Source: Typhlomys cinereus (lineage: Eukaryota > Chordata > Mammalia > Rodentia > Platacanthomyidae). From it: a stretch of DNA of 64,000 nt. Below the pieces are notes generated by a model. The model was not told the origin of the DNA and did not search any database. It saw only the letters and a list, made by a program, of their open reading frames with translations. This document shows positions 57,651 through 64,000 of this stretch, in pieces. Position numbers and translations under genes: made by a program. Every line of letters starts with the position of its first letter. Position 1 is the stretch's first letter. Where the stretch lies: contig JALPQD010000205.1 in NCBI GenBank assembly GCA_023101885.1, positions 3,019,298 to 3,083,297 of the forward strand. The letters are read 5' to 3'.

Positions 57651-60600
57651 TTTTTCCACAGCTGTAAATAAGATGATATGATCTTTAAGAGCTTTTCCAG
57701 TCTGCTATTACACCTCTCTGTGAGCATTTCTACTAGAGGTGGAAATGTATATAAAGCAGCTGACTCTGACACATTCTATATAAGGATTTAGCCTTTCTTT
57801 CCTTATCCTCCTGAAGAATTGCTAATTCCAAGATAAGAGTCTTCTCAACATATACAGCTGTGCCAAAGTAAAAGCAGTCAAACCTGCCTCCAGTTTTGAA
57901 AGGAAATCTTCGCTTCCAATCAGCATTAAGTCCAACTGGTAGACTTTGCACTTCTTCCCACAAGCAATTAACAGCAAACACCTTGTCATAAACATTTTGG
58001 AGGTCAGAGATGGCATCAATTTTGTGTCAAATCCAATAAAACACTGCTCTGGTAATTCCCACGTTTCAAAAACAAAAAACCAATAGCAGCGAAAGTAAAA
58101 TAGCAGAACTCTGATCAGTAGTGAAACATGTAAAAGGATTGTGGGATAAGAGGCGGGTCTAATTTGAAGTATGAAAACCTTGCCTAAGTCATCTGACTTC
58201 CAAAACATCTTGTGCTATAGCAGATACTGGGTCCATTAATGGGAAATTCATATTTACAATGTTAGAGAAATTAGTCTACATAGGAAAGAACAGATTGCTT
58301 TAGGTTGAAGAAGCAATAGCACAGAGTTCTGCAAAGCAAGGTAAGAACGATATTCTTGTCATAAATCAGTGTTGAGTTTAAATTTAAATCTGGATATTTT
58401 GAACCATCTTTATTATTTCATGCCTCTTCCTAGTGCATACTACAGGCTTTCAAAGGACACTAATTCATTCCTACTTGAATATGTCCATATCCTAAATGTG
58501 CCTTAGAAATAGTGTGTATTTTTCTAGGTCATTATGTGATTTTGTTGCCTTTAAGAGTAAATTTAGCCTTCTTTACATTGAAGAGGTAGGTTCTTTTTCA
58601 ATTAACTCTGTGAAATTTAATGTGTTAAATGAAAGTGTTTCTAAGACCTCTTAGTCAACCTTATATACCTGGCAAAATATTTTATCACTTAAATTACATT
58701 ACACATTGATTATCTATTATCTGCTTATATTAGGAAGCCTCCATGAGCAGTTAATGTTTACTAAGCGATCAATAAAATCTAACTGAAACAAGAATAAACT
58801 CAAACAAATAAGTAGATTGAAATGGGGGAGATAAGACCATGTGTACTTCAGAAAAACAGCCTTTGTGAAGATTCATTTCTGTGTAAAAGTTCTTATTTAT
58901 CTTTTTTAATGTCAACAAAGTTAATAATGGATGACATGTTTTATAGCTTCAGCAATTCAGAAATGTGTCAATAATACAGAGAATTTAGAAACCAATTCAT
59001 GATTTTTAATTGGACTGTGGATGGTTACTTTTAAGTGATTTAATCTCTAATAATGAAAACCTAGAAAGGGGAGTTACTTAATACAGAAATAGGTAGCTGG
59101 TCCTGCCTTTTCAATGAATACCTCAGTTATTGTCTCACACATCCCGATAACCCTTTTGGGAGAATAGACAGATATAAGGTGGACACAATGGGAAAGAGAA
59201 ATAAAGACATAGGAAGAGGGATCCACGTACTGTTGTGTGTGTTTTTGCACACATATGTGTGCACACACATTCATTTATTTCACAGATGCTTCTCTCTGAA
59301 ACAGCAAGAATCCCATACAATCTAGGCAAATAAGAGGGAATGCAGATTTCCCTTATTTTCTGATTCAGAGGGAAGGGAAGGCTTTCTCAGCTTCTCAGGT
59401 TTACATTAGCTGGTAGGGCTGCACTGTTGCTCACATATTGACCTACTGAAATTTTATTCAATGAAATGAATGTCCACGCTAGACAGGATCTGGGTGATGA
59501 GGCCACTTCACTGCTGGTTAGAGACAGAACTAGACATCCTTCCAGCTCCCATCCCAGAAATCCTTCTACTCCACCACACTTTTCTGATGTCTCTTGCCCA
59601 AGCATGCGTCTTCTGACACTTACAATGGGAAAATTAATGAGTCTGCAAGCTAAAGATTGGTTTTAAACAAATTGGTTCATTATTATTTAATTGAGGAGGC
59701 TTTGAAGCAATAAAGCCTCGCTTACCAAAACTAGATAAGCAGCTCATGAAACATTGAACTCAAGAAATGCAAAAACAGTCACGAGTCAATATATGCTGCC
59801 TTACTGTTTGATAAATGCCACCTAATCGTTTCAGAAGTATCAGAAACTAATGGTGTCCCAGCACTCCATGGGCATGCATTAATGGGATCAGAAGCATAGA
59901 ATATAAACAATAATGTACATATTGATTGTTCCGGACACTTGAAGTCCAACAAACATTTGAAAGGTCAGTCATTTTACTTGCATCAAATTACAGATAAGTC
60001 ATTTGCTTCAAACTGAAAACTTGGCTCTCCTTGTAAATTTATCTCATGACCTATAAACTTAATCATACCGAACCTCCGTCCACTTCCTTAGGCATGAAAA
60101 ATGTACCAGAAGTGCTCAATCCCATAACTCATGCCAATAAACAATTTACACGCTGCCAGGAAGGATATTGTGTGGGAGAAATCTATTCTATAGGCTGAAT
60201 AAATACATAAAGAAGCATCTTACTCCAACAGAATAATGTTTCAGTCTTTCTTGTGAGTCACCTCATGAGCTTACAAATGTTATTTGCTTCAGAATATTAA
60301 GATACACAAGTTTATAGAATATATTGTAATAATAACTTTTGCCCAAAAATTACCAAATTTTGAAGGAGCAGTTCACATTAGAGTTTTCAGTAGACATTCT
60401 TTCCTATGGTAAAAGATCTGATCCTTTTTTGAGTTCTACCAAAACAGAATCTAAAAGTTCATTTGCAGCTCATCTGGATGTTCTATGGAGGGAGGTCCTT
60501 GTTCACACATGTTCCCAGAAAACTGAGCTTCCACGTAGCTGTCTGCCTGGTATACCAGCTGATATTCTAAGACTCTTCATAATCCCACACCCCAATTTTT

Positions 60601-60754
60601 TCCTTAAAGAAGTAGGTATTTCTCTGTAGTCAGTATTCTACTACTGACCTTAAAAGGCACAAAAGGGGCATTTGAGGAGTCAAAAGGCTTGCAATTTGTG
60701 TATCTTTTATGAGAATAGAAATTTAAATTCTCTGACAAGGAATGCCTTCTATGA
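57651..60754. other. Mostly AT-rich unique sequence
   Basis: Includes two overlapping minus-strand frames at 57733-58208 that look vaguely protein-like but match no family I know. (GT)/(CA) patch near 59236-59268. No other feature supported. Confidence 0.35.
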
Positions 60755-60875
60755 TGCTAAGTTCCAGGTTCCCCCTTCACTGCCAAGCATGATCACCACA
60801 AGCTTGTAGAACTATCTCCCACCAAGCAACTGAAGCATTTTACCCACTGAGCCACATCCCTTACTCTCTCTGCCC
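60755..60875 (-). repeat. tRNA-derived SINE fragment
   Basis: Reverse complement: 'agtaagggatgtggctcagt' (A box) and 'gggtaaaatgcttcagttgc', then a 'gtggtgatcatgcttggcag' body. B3/ID-like, without tail. Confidence 0.5.
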
Positions 60876-62639
60876 TCTTTTTTAACAGTTTTCAAAATAA
60901 AGCCTTTAGAAGGGACTGTTCTATTATAAAATATGTCCAGAATACTAAATGGATACAAAGAATCAATAAATATCAGGTTAAACAAAGCTCAATTAGCTAG
61001 CAATTTATCATGAAAGAAAGAACATTTCAAGGACAAAACTCTTGATTCCTTCTTAAACCAGATTCACTCTGGATATATAGTGGCTAAGATCAACTGGGTT
61101 CCATTACATAAAGCAAATAAACTTGCATTATTGTTTTTCTGCCTCTTAGAAAACTCAAAACCTCTGAGCAGCTCAGACACCTTTTACAATAATAATATTT
61201 AATTAAAACCATAACATGAAGAGTCTTTAATCTCTGATTTGTTTTGATTATGATTTTGATAAATAATGTTATTCTGAAATTGTGCCTGTGACTTCATTTT
61301 GATATAAAACTGTAAGGATGAAGGAATATCTAGCTTAAGAGCTGCTTCTCATTGTAAACATCATCTTTTTAGTACTTAAAAACATGCATATTTTATTGAG
61401 CTATCTTTTAACCATGTATCTGCCATAAAGTAATTCTTTGTTTCAGAAAACTATTCTAAGCTGTAAATTATAAATCAATACTTTGATGATGAATGAACAA
61501 TAAGAAAAACTTCTAATTCCAAAAAAAGTTAAAAGCCACTTTTATCTTTTATCAAAAACTGCATCTGAAGCTGCAGGCATAACATATCACCAAAGGACCG
61601 AGCTACTTGGATTTTAAAGCTAAAGTAAATGCACATAGATATATATCAAGGAGATTTGATGAACAAAATAAAAGTTCACCCACTCTACTCTCCCCCTGAC
61701 TATTGCCTCAAAGCCTGGGCTGATCTTGCAAGACATGCTGGTTCCTCTCCTCGCACTGCTCTTCTTCCTTCCTGAAACATGTGCCTTCCAGCTCTCTAGG
61801 CAATGACTCCACAGGGTTGGATGCTCCTGCTCCTGGCAATTCAATTTGAGGAGGAAAAAAAAAAAAACTAGACTATCCGTGTCGCCAGGGTTTCCAGAGA
61901 ACGACTCCTCTCTGCTGCCTATCTAAAATCAAAGGATTTCCTCTTGACATCAGTGTGGCAGTGGTGTGAAAAGACAAACGAGGGCCCCTACCAGGCAGAG
62001 AAGTCCTCGCATTTGTGAGGCCAACTGCCACACTCTGGCTTCTCTTGTTCTCTGACAAGGCTCGTCCCGCCCTCTCCAGGGATGTCTTTGAGAGCAACCG
62101 CTAACAACAGAAGCCAGCAGGAATGTGTAAGAACAGGTGCAGAGAAAGAGCGGCGCCTGGGCATCCCTCGCCCACACTGCCCTCTTGCCCTTAACCACCG
62201 CAGGATCTTGCTTCTTTTCACACAGCAGATGTTTGGGAAGATTTCTCACAAAGCATTGTGGCTTCGAAAGTGCTGCTGCTAAGTTTACTTAGTTTTTTGA
62301 AAGATAAATTGAGAGGACTCTCCGACCATATGAAACCAGAATGGAAATGGTCACTGGTGTGTGCGTTCAGATACGGCAGGTGATCAAAACAAAAAGCGAG
62401 GGCTTTTCTAAGCTGTGCCTTCTTTCCAGGGCGCTTCTTCACCCTTCTTACACGACATTTCTAGGTGCATGGAGTCTCCCATGTCAGAGGAAATAAATTT
62501 AGTTGGAATAGTCACAGGCTCTGGTGCCCTAGACGCCACTGTGTGACCATCTGACCAATGACTACATGCTATCGCCCCTTGTCACTTATTGTGCCTTTGA
62601 TCTGACCTGTGCAATTGGATGACTGCTACTCTTGCGAGT
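60876..62639. other. Unique sequence, no gene seen
   Basis: 60.9-61.9 kb is AT-rich. 61870-62480 is richer in GC with 'acaggtgcag' (E-box) and 'ttaaccaccgcagg' (RUNX-like) words, but no CpG island. Frames below 100 codons. Confidence 0.35.
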
Positions 62640-62780
62640 GGCAGCTTCTCACCCCATGGCCCATCAGAATCTCCTGGAAATTAGAAGTGCAGAATCCAAG
62701 GCCTCCCCAGGCCTATGGAAACAGGCTGTAACAAATTCCCGTATGATTCATGTGCTGAGTCAAGTCTGAGAAGCACTACA
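62640..62780 (+). repeat. MER5A hAT transposon remnant
   Basis: 'gcagcttctcaccccatggc', 'catcagaatctcctggaaat', 'tagaagtgcagaatccaagg', 'cctccccaggcctatgg', and 'ctgagtcaagtctgagaagc' 'actac' follow the MER5A consensus order and ends. Non-autonomous hAT-Charlie element, inactive. Confidence 0.75.
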
Positions 62781-63649
62781 CCACAGCTTCTTAGCAAAAC
62801 TCAGTATTTAGGATTCAGGGAACAAGACGCTGTTCTGTTCTGATGCAATGAATTAATTACATGGCACTAACGAATCTGAACATGTTATGCCTTGAACTTC
62901 GCCCAAACATGGTCAAACTTTAGCTATGACCGAGAAGACTAAAGGCAAAAAGTGGGTGCCAGTGTTAGCAGGACTTGAACTCAGAGCTCCCAGATCCTGT
63001 ATTTCAGTCCTTTCTGCTGCTTGACTTTACCCTGAAGGGACTAGCTGGCTTGTCAACACCTGGACCTTGAGACTTGTCCTTTTGGCGTTGTTACTTATTC
63101 CCATAACTATGAAAATGTTTTATCTTCCAAACAGCACGTTTCGAGCCCAGTATAATGGTCAGTATAAAAATAGTTTTCACAAAATAAAAATAGCAAAACA
63201 AAGCCATGGTTTAGCAACAAGTAGTAAATACTACAATAGCACATTCTAATTGGTAATCTCATTTCTGAAAATACATCTAAATATCATATGTAATTAAATG
63301 GGCATTTATGACCCATCAAGGGTGACCAATTAAATTATTTAAAATTGTAATCTCTGAGACTTGGCAGTAACATAAACATTTCGTATAATATCACAAGGAA
63401 AAAACATAATAAACTAGAATTCTATCTCTGTAAAGTTGAGTACATTTCTAGAAAAAATTTAGAAAACATACATAATCCTATCATGTTCTATATTAAGACA
63501 GAAGTACAGGTGATTGTGTTCTAACTTTTAGTAGTTACTAAAGTGTTTTAATTAATTAAAGGAAGAGAGATATTATGAGAAGGAAACAAAGATAGATGTA
63601 GTAATTATGAGATCTAGCAGTTACTATATGTCATTGTTAACTCTGGCTC
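62781..63649. other. Unique sequence, no gene seen
   Basis: AT-rich, no named repeat supported. Confidence 0.35.
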
Positions 63650-63745
63650 CTGGCCAGCCAGCCTGGCTCTCACAGATGTTAGGAGACCTGGTCTCAAACA
63701 AGTAGAAAAGACAAAGTACCACACAAAATGCCCTGAACTACTGCA
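63650..63745 (+). repeat. SINE remnant (B4/B1-like body)
   Basis: 'ggccagccagcctggctctc', 'ctggtctcaaacaagtagaa' and 'aagacaaagtaccacacaaa' resemble the 3' part of a B1/B4-type SINE, followed directly by the CA-rich tract. Confidence 0.4.
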
Positions 63746-64000
63746 TAGGCACACCTGTACTCACACATCACACAAACACACACCTCTCTCACAACATACA
63801 TTCACATTATCTCTTTCTCTCCCACACACACCTCACACACAGAGATACAACACACACAAATGCAAACACACATATGCATAGCACATACAGATATTCACAA
63901 ATCTCACATGCATACATCTCACACACACATACCTCACACATACACACACATCTCACATACATATCGCACATATGTGTGCGTGCACACACATGCACACAAT
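63746..64000. repeat. Degenerate CA-rich tract
   Basis: CA repeats mixed with 'tctcaca', 'catacat' and 'atatgcata' words. It runs off the end of the window and generates a Cys/Val/Met-rich minus-strand frame with no meaning. Confidence 0.85.

Noticed and set aside
57733..58208. Two overlapping minus-strand frames that look like one frameshifted protein (possible processed pseudogene)
   Set aside because: No domain or family recognised, no poly(A) tail or target-site duplication seen. A BLASTX hit covering both frames would revive it.
1..64000. An undescribed gene system or operon-like cluster
   Set aside because: There are no intact genes to form one. The recurring structures are explained by retroposons, microsatellites and old transposons.

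Overview
This is a gene-poor stretch of mammalian nuclear DNA. Nothing in 64 kb reads as a bacterial or viral gene cluster or as an intact protein gene. Open frames are short, overlap on both strands, and fall in low-complexity or repeat DNA; two of them are remnants of LINE-1 ORF2. The interspersed repeats indicate a placental mammal (MIR, MER5-type hAT, ancient L1) and a rodent (ID-like, B1-like and B2/B3-like SINEs, MaLR-like LTRs). The youngest SINE is a tRNA-headed ~250-300 bp element with a CA-rich tail and AATAAA-type end. It is not the standard mouse or rat B2. A non-murine myomorph such as a jerboa or mole-rat relative is my best guess, but the species is inferred only from repeats.

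Layout. 1-8 kb: mostly unique sequence with a MIR, an old hAT-like transposon, three MaLR-like LTRs and a perfect 28-bp tandem duplication. 8-9.8 kb: a B1-like SINE, an L1 with an inverted 5' part, and an ID-like SINE. 11-13.9 kb: an L1 nest, where a younger plus-strand L1 with target-site duplication interrupts an older minus-strand L1. 14.3-15.3 kb: a minus-strand LTR-like element with a possible lysine-tRNA primer-binding site and an internal minisatellite, then a SINE. 17.8-22.7 kb: two young SINEs and an L1 3' UTR. 24-31 kb: old hAT, L1M, MIR and B3-like repeats. 32-37 kb: unique DNA holding two exon-like segments, a 331-bp almost pure purine tract, and AT-rich sequence with clustered homeodomain-type motifs that could be conserved regulatory DNA. 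39-46.3 kb: a dense SINE and MIR cluster plus a strong G-quadruplex motif. 46.3-54 kb: repeat-poor AT-rich DNA with a motif cluster near 48.8 kb. 54.6-56.6 kb: a short L1 with target-site duplication and a SINE nested inside another SINE. 56.6-64 kb: mainly unique sequence with MIR, SINE and MER5A remnants and a terminal CA-rich tract.

The window therefore looks like intergenic or deep intronic DNA. I found no evidence for an undescribed gene system. The points most worth checking are the young SINE family with four clean insertions, the exon-like segments at 32.5 and 34.8 kb, and the nested and inverted L1 structures. All repeat-family names were assigned by eye against remembered consensus features, so boundaries are approximate unless a target-site duplication fixes them.
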